Below are positions 46,852 to 56,191 of a stretch of 64,000 nt of DNA, piece by piece. Source of the stretch: Thozetella sp. PMI_491 (Eukaryota > Ascomycota > Sordariomycetes > Chaetosphaeriales > Chaetosphaeriaceae); contig MU270028.1 of NCBI GenBank assembly GCA_021432635.1, positions 411,620 to 475,619 of the forward strand, read 5' to 3'. A program made the translations under genes and the position numbers. How positions within the stretch are numbered: position 1 is the stretch's first letter; the number at the start of each line of letters is the position of its first letter. A model generated the notes under the pieces. It searched no databases. It saw only the letters and a list, made by a program, of their open reading frames with translations, and was not told the origin of the DNA.

Positions 46852-47538
46852 TTAAACCTGTCGCTTACTTTGTCGTCGCGCAATCTCGTTGGATAAGATA
46901 GACACATCCCACCAAACCTTCACCTCGTACCACTGCTTCCCATCCGTGCCCTGCCCGGGCACTTGGGCCGGACCCAGAAGAAAGTCCATGGATCGTCTGA
47001 CTGGAATGCCAGGTCCTTCTAAGGGGGCGGCAAGGTAGAAGATGAGGTCGTGCTCCGTAAAGATCCATGTACAATCTTTTCCACAGGCCAAGTCAACTGC
47101 GTCTTGGGCTTCATTTGCTCCCTCAGCTCCAATTCCAGGGGTCGAAGTGAAGGGAATCACTCGATGAACGTGATGGTTGGCCACAATCTTCTCCAGTGGA
47201 CTGAAAAGCTGCTTGATCCATGCGTCGATGGCAGGGCCACCGACATATGTCGCCCCTGTCGTATCGTAAAAGGTGCAATTCAGTGCGTAGAAGTCTGGAT
47301 ACTCGTTTTCCAAGTCTAGATTCTCGATTGTTGTAACATACTTCTCAAAGAAGTTCAGTGCCGGGTTCGCTCGAGTGCGGGCATCGAATGGCCCGGTGTG
47401 GGTGAAGATCGGCGCAACGCTCTCAAAGGAGCTTGGCGGTATCACCGGGACAGGGGTTATGGTATCTTGCGCTAGGGCAGCAAGAAAAAGGGACATACCA
47501 GTCCAGCCGCTAAGAGCCCGGGTGATGCGCATCATCAT
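46852..47538 (-). CDS. secreted SnoaL/NTF2-fold-like hypothetical protein, 228 aa
   Basis: Single exon. The N-terminus (MRITRALSGWTGMSLFLAALAQ) is a signal peptide; MMM gives alternative starts. The mature part contains NFFEKYVTTIENLDLENEYPDFYA, TFYDTTGATYVGGPAIDAWI and a late HDLIFYLAAPLEGPGIPVRR, a pattern like fungal extracellular SnoaL-type proteins. Two cysteines are near ACGKDCTW. No catalytic assignment is possible. It is convergent to the surface-protein gene, 99 bp apart. Confidence 0.75.
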   Translation of the reverse strand: MMMRITRALSGWTGMSLFLAALAQDTITPVPVIPPSSFESVAPIFTHTGPFDARTRANPALNFFEKYVTTIENLDLENEYPDFYALNCTFYDTTGATYVGGPAIDAWIKQLFSPLEKIVANHHVHRVIPFTSTPGIGAEGANEAQDAVDLACGKDCTWIFTEHDLIFYLAAPLEGPGIPVRRSMDFLLGPAQVPGQGTDGKQWYEVKVWWDVSILSNEIARRQSKRQV

Positions 47539-48451
47539 ATCTACAGCTATTATTGAAGACGCTTGGAGGATAAAGAGCGATGGTAATTACCATATGTATT
47601 TCGCTAGCATCAACATAGCTGCCGCGGGTTTTATACGAACACGACGGCAATTTCGGAATGGACACAACGCCAGGATGGAGCTCGGCTAGGACTTGGGGCA
47701 GCTGACTGATACCACGCTAGGCTTGCAAATCAATATATCCAATCCGAGGCAAAATCGCGAAATAGAACCACATACGGCTTGTTTTAACGGCCAATGGCGC
47801 TGGAGAAGATACCGATTGCGGAGTATATTACTGAACATGTCCGGGGAGCGCCCGTGTGACTTACCGGACAGTGCGGACTAGCTGACTTTCATCTCAACCA
47901 TTTCAACATATGTGTCGCGCTCGTACGACTGACCTCTCAATTATTGGGTTTTGGAAGCTGTGCGACCATGCATACTGAAATTAGAACATGTGGCATGCTG
48001 GCGAGCGAATTTGACAGTCATGAACTGGGTCGGCATGTCCATATATTCCCGCGATTATTATCCACTGTGAGGTGGCGGACAGCGTCTAACCTTCCTATCA
48101 AGTGACATTGGACCTCTCCAGGCTAGTAATACAACGTATCTTAGATAACGGATCACCGAAAGTTGCTGCACCAAACTCGAAGGGGCATCAGTGATACACT
48201 AGCCAAGACCAAGAAGACCGTAAATGCATCCGCGTTTTGGCTCGCGTCAGGCCCAACGAAGCGAGTAACCAGGTAAGCGTGAAGACGACACTACCAACGA
48301 TTTCGATATTCCATAATCGAACAAAGTAGTGGAGCTGATCATTCGGCAATGTGATAATATTGAGATCCTCTAGCAAAGCTGACGTGCCCTATAATCCGCT
48401 GAACCAGGGTCCTAACGCATACAGTTGTACTTCATTCATTCATAAGTCCAC
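47539..48451. other. intergenic region
   Basis: About 900 bp with no supported feature. Confidence 0.45.
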
Positions 48452-49590
48452 CTAATTCGAGGGCGACAAATTTGCTTTCGCCATGTGGCCACCCAACCCC
48501 AGGCCACTATTAAGAACGTTGACACCTTTTTTGGAAGGATAGTCGTAGTATCTCATCCACTGCTCGATAGTCCTGATTCGCTCGGGGTAGATCCTGTCCA
48601 ACCGCTCATAGTCTTTCGTCCAGAGTCCCTTGTTGCCTCCACTCTCGGACCATATCGTGAACCACGGAACGAAGTGTCCCGCCATGTTCTTGAGGGTGGG
48701 GTCATTAAAGCCGGGCGATCCGTCTTGACCAATATTCGCCGTAGGCCACGTCTTTGCAACTTCCAGGAGATCGAGCGGCTCAAACCGGCTGGGTTCTCTT
48801 GTCACCGCAGACCAAGCTCTCGCAAGATCGGTGCCGCTTACATGATCAATGCCGACACTGAGAAGGTCGCCCCGGAACTCCTCGGGTTTCTCAAACACAT
48901 AGCGAGCAAACCAGCCAAAGTCCTGGAGACAAACTAGCGCCAACGCGCCGTTGTGGCCAATTGGGTTCTGGAACACCCAAACCCCTTGCTCGTCCTTAGT
49001 AGGGAAGTAGCTGTTCACCAGTTGGCTTTCCGCGTACGGCCCACTCTCTAAGAGCGTCCAGTTCATCCTGTCCGTTGGCTGAGCTTTCAGATAATCTATC
49101 GACAATGGATTAGCCAGAACATCTCCTTGGTGAAGGATCAAGTACGTGGACAAGTTCTTCCGTACATACCGGCGACTTTCCCCTTTCCATCCACGAATGG
49201 GACGTAGTATTTAGGGTTAAATCCGGATTTCTTCGACACGTATGGTAGAGAGCTGTATACGAAGTGTTTGACCCCGGCAGCGTATGCGATTTCATACATC
49301 CTTATTCCCCAGAATATTTCTGCCTTTTCTCCAATAGCAAATCCGTTAGTGTTGACAAAGCAGCCGTCGACCCCTCGAAAGGCGGAGACAAGCGTCTCCT
49401 CATCGTAGCAGTCTCCTTCCAGCAGCGAAATACCGGGGAGTGTTGCCAATCCCTGGGAGTGTTTCGATTGGATGTCCCGAGACAGAACAGTGACAGAGAA
49501 CGATGTGTTTTTGACCAACTCACGAGCCACAGCACAGTTCTGAGCACCAGCGCCGCCGAGAACGAGGATTTTAAACGGAGATGTCGACAT
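48452..49590 (-). CDS. NmrA-like NAD(P)-binding protein, 354 aa
   Basis: Exons 49590-49170 and 49095-48452 are joined by a 74-bp intron. It opens with a Rossmann dinucleotide motif of the NmrA type (ILVLGGAGAQNCAVARELV), followed by LEGDCYDEETLVSAFRGVDGCFVNTN and the FVYSSLPYVSKKSG block. There is no YxxxK catalytic pair in SDR position, which is usual for NmrA-like redox-sensing or atypical SDR proteins. It may sense NAD(P) or reduce a small substrate. Divergence from any neighbour is not seen: it lies 500 bp downstream of the TF2 gene on the same strand. Confidence 0.9.
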
Positions 49591-50091
49591 TTGGAAGAGC
49601 TATAACTTGCGAATCGGAATGATTGGTTTCACGTACGAAGATTTTGGGGAAGAGCCGCTCGCGAGCAGGTATTTATCCTGCGTGGAACTTAATTCTGAAC
49701 TTTGCCTTTGATGTATCGTTATAGAAGACGAGATTGATAATACTAATCCTGTAGTGACGACATTTAAATGCTGAGGGGGAAACATCGGTGGTTACGCGTC
49801 TCCTCACGGCTCTGATTGCCTCTCATTTGTTCATGATATGTTTAGTGATCAAAGTTTTGAGCACATATCGCGGATGGTTTACTGATTATTCGCACCAACT
49901 GGAAATCACCAGGAGCTACTATTTTGAAGAACATCCTGGCCACTATTTCGTAATCACTGCCGACACCGCAGGTCTTCCTTATTAAACTTCCAGGTGACTT
50001 TGGGATCCCTGCAGGCAGCTTGATTGAGGATGCCCCCGAATTTAGAGACTCCCCACGGCGCTTGACTCCACGATGTAACTGTCGTAGTAGC
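49591..50091. other. intergenic region between TF2 and NmrA-like genes
   Basis: About 500 bp, including the NmrA-like promoter. Nothing else seen. Confidence 0.45.
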
Positions 50092-51786
50092 TTAGGCATT
50101 AAGACAAGTGGGAAAGGAGAACCCTAAACGGTAAGTGTTAAAATAGTACCATGCTTCCCCGTTCGGAATATTACTGTACCAGTCTTCTCGTATAGTTGAT
50201 TCTCGAACCATACTTGCCGCCTGCCCCATAGGGGATGAGCTCCATTGATTGCCGAGCTCTCTCAATTGTCTCATCATCTCGGCCTGCTCAGAGGACGGGC
50301 AAAATTCCAGGCTTGCCAGTAATCGCAGAGGCCAGAGCAAGTAGGGTGCTATAGTCAGTGACCCCTCCTGAGCGCTGTCTAGAAAAGAGGGAATGGCAAC
50401 CAAGATCTCAGCAGCGATCGACCTGACCGCACCTTGGCTCATCTCTTGTATAGCCAGAGCCTCGTTGTTAAACATGCTATTCAGGCCTTTGCTCTCAATA
50501 ACCGCAGGCAAAGTGAGCCTTCTCAGCGTGTTGTTCAGAAACAGTCGAATCAACCTCGAGGCAAGCCACTTTCTGACGCTCGGAATATCGGTAACGCCAG
50601 TCGCCGATACATGCCGATCCACAAATTTACTGCATAGAAGCTGGGGCCCTTGGGTCACAATACCCTTGTCCATGTCTCTCATCGTTCGAATGACATACGT
50701 GAGGTCTTCGGAGTGAATCATCGGCTTGTTGAGAGAAACTCGGATTGTGACTAGGTTGTCGATCAACTGAGAGACGCGGTGCAACTTCGATTCTTGTGCA
50801 GTGGCAGTGCTTGCAAACTGGGAGAGCAAAGACTGTAGTTCGTCTGGCACTGGTTGGCCGCGCTGTATGCAGCTTATTCGAACATGATGGGTGACAGTTG
50901 CGAATAGAGTGCGGCCTCGGTAGGTCGTAAATTGGTCGGGCCCACGCAGACAGAGAAGCGCGACCGCACCGCGCGCGTGAGCTGCCCATGATGAAACTGA
51001 ATAGCTGTCGCTGAAGTTGAAGGACTCGAAGAGACCGAGGAGTAGGACAGAGATAAGGGTGGAGTCGAGGCCAGCGAGCCAAGGATCAGCAAGTGCGATG
51101 TTCGTCTCAGAAATGGCATGACAGTATTTTTCTTTTGCTGCGCGCTGAACCGCCTGGTCCGGTCGATTGACAAGCAAATAGGCAAAGGCAGCCGCTTGCA
51201 AGGCGGATGACACAGAGCTGCAGCAGAGCAGAGATTCGTCGCAAGTGCTGAGTAACTCGGCGAACTTGGTCCCAGGTAGATACGAATTAATGAATAAAAC
51301 CGTTGCAATCTCGTCAAATGACTCAATGAGTGGCCTGGGTGGAGGTGGAGTGGAAGTAGGCCTGGAAGGCTTGTCACTCGGTATTCGATTATTCTCATCG
51401 GCACTCAAATTCGCGCAGGGTCCAATCTTTGCTAGTTTAGATTTGTGCTCCGAAGGGAGAGATGTCGTGGCAGGGTGCGAAGATGAGGTGTCAGAGCCTT
51501 GATTCCTCCTAAGGACCTTGTGAGCGACCGCGCGTGTCTCGTCGCGGATGGGCAGGTCGGAAAGATCTCTGTATCCCGAGCATGTAATGAACTTGCGGGC
51601 ACACTGAAGGCAACCTGGTCTTCTCTTGTCGCACTAAATCGGCACAGTGCCATGTCCGTTAGCCGAGAATAGGCCAGAAATCAAAGCGCACCTGTCCCGT
51701 CTTCATGGCCGCCAGGGGGTACCTACTTTGGCACGTCTCGAGCGACAGGGACCGCAAGCAGCTGACGGTTTCTTCGGTAGTCCCAT
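50092..51786 (-). CDS. Zn2Cys6 transcription factor TF2, 533 aa
   Basis: Exons 51786-51727 and 51633-50092 flank a 93-bp intron. The zinc cluster ACGPCRSRRAK/CDKRRPGCLQC...C has the C-x2-C-x6-C-x6-C-x2-C-x6-C spacing, with the intron at exactly the same codon as in TF1. The C-terminal region shares many segments with TF1: LISVLLLGLFESF, WAAHARGAVALLCLRG, IRLFLNNTLRRLTLP, YLLWPLRLLASLEFC. Nuclear regulator of unknown targets. It is divergent from the aldo/keto reductase gene (640 bp), a common arrangement for a pathway regulator and its target. Confidence 0.93.
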
Positions 51787-52427
51787 GGACGATGGATACG
51801 TAGCTCGAGTCGATGTAGGATGAATTCTGGATTCATTGCCCCCTTTCTTCAACTCCACGGCCAGGAGTGAAGTTGAAAATGTTGGTGCGTTTACGCCACC
51901 CCTTTCCCGGGCGATTTAAGCCCCGGCAATCACCGAAACGTTCTAGGCCAGAGGTACTTAGGTACTAATTTTCGACTTCACTTCCCGATATGGTTAAGGA
52001 GATCGCCCCACTCTCCACAATTATTCACTGGGGCACTGTCGCGTCCTACACAAGCCGTCGTTGGCTGAGCCTTTCGTGTTCACATCAAATATGCCGAGCG
52101 GCCAATAAGAGGCCCGTTCTAAGCTGTCGGACGGAGATAACGGCGTTCCCATTGAGTATTCCGGAGTCTAAAGGCACACAGCAGCCGAGATAGTGTCCGT
52201 ACCGGTGGTTACAGAACCCTTGGCCCGGTATGGTTCGAACCTCAGTCATGGGCTGGGTGTTCTCTACCTAAGAGGGGGCGATCATAGTAATGGCGAGGAA
52301 AAAAACGATATATATATAGCACACTGGTTGCTTCCTGGCTGCTGTACTAGTTGCTGGCCATCCACCATCAACACACCATTTCTATACAATCAACACCTGA
52401 CACGGACGCTCGAACCTACTACCCAAA
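51787..52427. other. divergent promoter region of TF2 and aldo/keto reductase
   Basis: About 640 bp. It holds several CGG/CCG triplets, including ccgtaccgg at 52197-52205, and a TATA stretch close to the AKR gene. Confidence 0.5.
52308..52318 (+). promoter_or_regulatory. TATA stretch of the aldo/keto reductase gene
   Basis: An uninterrupted atatatatata string lies about 110 bp before the ATG at 52428. Confidence 0.45.
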
Positions 52428-53476
52428 ATGCCTCTGCTAGTCGGCAAAGAAATCACCCAGAATGGACTCGGTCTCATGCGTGAGTGTCTTTGTCAGCCCT
52501 GGACCGCTTGGAATACTCACACGTCCTAGGCCTCACCAGCGGTCACGGAACATCGATCACGGACGAACAAGCTTTCAAAGTGCTGAAAGCTGCACTAGAA
52601 CGCGGTGTCAACGTCTGGAACGGTGCCGACTTCTACGGGACACCCGAAAACAACTCCCTCCATCTTATGAACCGCTACTTTGCCACCCACCCCAAAGATG
52701 CGGACAAGGTTGTCCTCAGTATCAAGACGGGCGTAGTCGATATGAGGTCGTTCGCAGTGGATTGCTCGCCGGAGGCAATGCGCAGATTTGCGGAGAATGC
52801 AAATAAGATACTAGATGGGAAAAAGAAGATCGACCTGTTCGGACCGGCAAGAGTGGACAAGAAGGTACCCATTGAAGACACGGTGGCCGCTGTGGCAGAG
52901 CTTGTCAAAGAAGGTGTGGTTGGAGGGATCCAGCTGAGTGAAGTCAGCTCGGACACGATTCGCCGGGCTTCCAAGGTCGCCAAAATCGACATGGTAGAAC
53001 AGGAAGTCAGTATCTGGGCCGACGAAATCTTTCACAATGGGGTGGCCGAGACTTGTGGGGAGCTGGGCATCGTCATTGAGGCCCACACGCCACTGGGCGC
53101 AGGGATGCTCACTGGCCATCTCAAGGGCCCGGAAGACCTTCCTGCAAACGACTACCACCGCTTCTTTCCTCGATTCCAGCCAGAGAATTTTGCCAAGAAC
53201 CTTGAGCTCGTTACCGAGCTAGAGAAGCTGGCCAAGGTCAAAGGCTGCACCACAGCGCAGCTAGCACTATGCTGGATCAAGTCGAAAAGCCGGGGTGTTG
53301 GCATGCCCATACTCGTACCGATCTTCGGTGCCAGCTCAGAGGCCAGGATATCTGAGAACACATTGGAGGTCTCCATGAAGGATGAAGAGATGGCCAAGAT
53401 TAACGATATTCTCTCTACTTTTGAAGTCGCTGGGACGCGATATCCTACGCCCGGTATGGCCCTTATTGAGAGCTGA
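52428..53476 (+). CDS. aldo/keto reductase (pyridoxal-reductase-like), 332 aa
   Basis: Exons 52428-52479 and 52530-53476 (50-bp intron) join in frame. The fold is evident from GVNVWNGADFYGTP (active-site Asp and Tyr), VVLSIKTGV (Lys), GGIQLSEVSSDTIRRA, and the C-terminal NADP-binding VPIFGASSEARISEN. The sequence IDMVEQEVSIWADEIFHNGVAETC is characteristic of the fungal Plr1/AKR8 group that reduces pyridoxal; many relatives act on other aldehydes. Cytosolic, NADPH-dependent. Its divergent partner TF2 is a candidate regulator. Confidence 0.92.
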
Positions 53477-53918
53477 ACCTATATACTAAAGAAGCCTAGC
53501 TTCATTACGTCGTATATTGGTATTATGAAGTCTATATGTCACACGGGATACCTATCCTTTGCCGAAAATGTGCAGGCTTCGTAGAAGCCTTGTCAAAACT
53601 CAGGCCGCTTTCCAGCACGTGTAGATCAAGTAGAGGGGATGGGTTGGCAGGTATTCTATTTGACCGCCACACACCGCCAGAGTAGGGAAAGCGCGTGGAA
53701 CTCAATTAAAAATATGCAGGTTCGACACGGTTTATGATGCAGGTGTGGACTTTCCAAGACCCCCGTGGCCCATGTAGGCACAAAATAAGTCCTACCAGCG
53801 AGCACACGAGTCTGAGGAAATTGTAGAGATGCCGCAAATATTGATATCAAGATAGTAATGTATTGATGGCGCTTTAATCATTAAATTGTGTAAGCCTATT
53901 CCCATTTCGTACCGGGTA
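53477..53918. other. convergent 3' intergenic region
   Basis: About 440 bp; no feature recognised. Confidence 0.45.
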
Positions 53919-54281
53919 TCACAACTGCGTATAAACACACCCGCTTGCCCTGTCCGCTGGCTGCCCTTGCCTGCAGTTGAAGCACTCCGCAGTAAATACG
54001 GCTTCCTCGCCCCCCCTCCCATCAGGGTCCAACTGTTCCGCTTCTGTTCCTCCACCACATTGGTAGTAATCTCCGCATACAACCGATGCGATGTCCTCGT
54101 CTGGGTTTTGGAACTCGCCTTGGCGGCAGCGGACGGTTGCGTTGACGAGATTTGATCCTGGAGCAGGAACTTGTTGGCGTGAGACTGAGTTGGATGGAAG
54201 ACCAGACAAAGTAGTGACGGCTGCTGGATTGATGGAGAGGAGTGCGTAGAGGAGAGGCGCCGAGAGTTGAGGAATATACAT
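53919..54281 (-). CDS. small secreted cysteine-rich protein, 120 aa
   Basis: Intronless ORF from ATG 54281. The start MYIPQLSAPLLYALLSINPAAV looks like a signal peptide. The mature part has six cysteines (VRCRQ, VVCGDYYQC, ECFNC, GCVY), enough for three disulfides. No known domain is recognised. Longer in-frame upstream extension is judged untranslated leader. Could be an effector or antimicrobial-type secreted protein; nothing in the sequence decides. Confidence 0.65.
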   Translation of the reverse strand: MYIPQLSAPLLYALLSINPAAVTTLSGLPSNSVSRQQVPAPGSNLVNATVRCRQGEFQNPDEDIASVVCGDYYQCGGGTEAEQLDPDGRGGEEAVFTAECFNCRQGQPADRASGCVYTQL

Positions 54282-55753
54282 TTCAAGAGTAGTTACAAAC
54301 GTAGTCTTGGACCACGGCGTCCTTGGGTGCGTTGTACCAAGAAGTGGAAGGAATGCCAAGTAGCCGAAAGGCCTGAAATATAGAGAAAGAGCTGTCTGCC
54401 ATTGCACTGAGGCGAAGTGGTCCACCTAGTAGCCGGTAAGGTCGAACAACGGTCCAGACAAGTTGGAAACCGGCGGCCGGGGTATCCAGTGCGGAAGGCC
54501 CAAGACCCGCGGGGAACCTTAAAGCTTGATTTGAACAAGCTCTGGACATTCATCATGCCGAGCCGGATCGCACAGATGGTGTTCTTCTACCCACCGGAAA
54601 ATACCAATGGCGCTGAGTGGTGCATCAAGGTATATGGTCTGGACCATTCCCGTTAACGTTCAGACGAAAGACACGTTGCGAACAGAACCAGCGGCCAAGA
54701 CGTTGGGCCCATCAGTTTCCCCAAAATAACACACAAGTGAAGAAAATGGAACTCAGCAGTCTACATAATTACGCATGCTAGAAAAGCCATCTGGAGGAAC
54801 TGCATTCGTTACCAAGCAAGAAAGGCAACAAATGAACATGAGAGGGATCTGATGCGGAACAGCGATACGATAAAGATCAGCAAGCTTTCCTTTTCATTCT
54901 GCCCAAGCGCGAATGCGTAATCAGGTGTTCCTTCGCAGGCCTTACACCTCTAGACGTCGGTAGGAGAGATCTAGCCACTGCATCTGATTTGTTGAGTTTT
55001 AGAATTAAGATACACGGCCCTACGATGAAACGTGTCTATGGTAAATGAGGATAATAATTGCTATAGCCACAGCATCTGATTTATTGAGTTCCGGAGCCAC
55101 GAAACAACCATGAAACAAGCCGCGAGCATATTCAATTTTAAGTATCCAACGGCACCACCATAGAATTACTTATTACGGAGATACACTCTGGCTACATTCC
55201 AGATCCGGGCTGCGTGCAGCACCACGCTCGACTCCTAAATGGTCGCCTCGCACTCTCCGGCAGAACAAATCGAGCTTGAGCCTCCACATGACGTAATAGT
55301 GGCTCCCACTAGTGTCAAGCGATTTCAGCACTGCTCTTCTCCAGGCTCGCCCCAACTACCCCGGCTCCCCCGCAATGTCTAGCCGCAGAGCAACTGGGAC
55401 ATGTTTACTTCGTTGCTATGTGGAAGGCCATAGGCGTCCCAAGACATTTAACCCTGAATACTTGACTTCCAGGTCGCCTGAGGCACATCACAGCGTGAGA
55501 GAAAGGCTAGTCAATGTGGGAGATGTCAATTTATTGAGAATTTCGTAAACTGTCCACCTGTTTCATGTACCAGCGCGGCCCCATGACCGTTCAATATAGA
55601 CAGGGAAGAAACAAATAGTTTTATGTGCACCTGTAGCCCCTATGAACAACTTGTCATCATCTCAGAGCGGAGCTGTTCTCCCAAGGTAGCCTCCGGTAGG
55701 GCATCTAGAAATGGGGCCCCGGCTTTTTGCTTCTTAATATCTATCAAACCTCT
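54282..55753. other. intergenic region
   Basis: About 1.5 kb without a supported gene, RNA or repeat. Confidence 0.45.
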
Positions 55754-56191
55754 TTAGAGAGAGAAAGGGCCGGTGGAAAGGCAGATCTCGATGCCAGCCC
55801 AGAGCTCAGCGCAGCCCTTCCAGTCGGGAGTGTTAGCGTTGTACTCCTCGATCTGAGCGACGGTGAGGCCGTTGGCCCCGGCGATCGCGGCGCAGTAGTC
55901 CCCAGCGACAACGGTGTACTTGGCGCAAGTGCCGTCCGCGTTGGGCTTAGGGGTAATGTCGGGGAGAGTGCCTTCAGAGCAGCAGACAATCTGGTCGACA
56001 GCTAGCGTGCTGCACAGGGTCGAGCTCGGGTTGTACTTGACGAAGTCCTCGCCGCTAATGCCGCACTTGGTAGCGAGGCTGCCGCAGCTGTCGCCAGCGA
56101 TCACCTTGATAGTCTTGCAGCTGTCGCGCGCCAGGAGGGGCGAGGCGGTGGCGGTGGCGGCGAGGAGGCCGAGGAATTGGAAGCCCTTCAT
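55754..56191 (-). CDS. secreted protein with two LysM domains, 145 aa
   Basis: Single exon. A signal peptide (KGFQFLGLLAATATASPLLA) is followed by two LysM modules: KTIKVIAGDSCGSLATKCGISGEDFVKYNP (about 26-70, ending with VDQIVCC) and AKYTVVAGDYCAAIAGANGLTVAQIEEYN (about 90-137, ending GIEICL). LysM modules bind chitin or related N-acetylglucosamine polymers. No catalytic domain is attached, the layout of LysM effectors that mask chitin in plant and insect interactions. The short size suggests a complete gene rather than a truncated chitinase. Confidence 0.9.
   Translation of the reverse strand: MKGFQFLGLLAATATASPLLARDSCKTIKVIAGDSCGSLATKCGISGEDFVKYNPSSTLCSTLAVDQIVCCSEGTLPDITPKPNADGTCAKYTVVAGDYCAAIAGANGLTVAQIEEYNANTPDWKGCAELWAGIEICLSTGPFSL

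Noticed and set aside
52229-52240. ggttcgaacc resembling a tRNA T-loop
   Set aside because: The flanks do not form a T-arm stem and no acceptor or anticodon arm can be placed; it is a simple palindrome.
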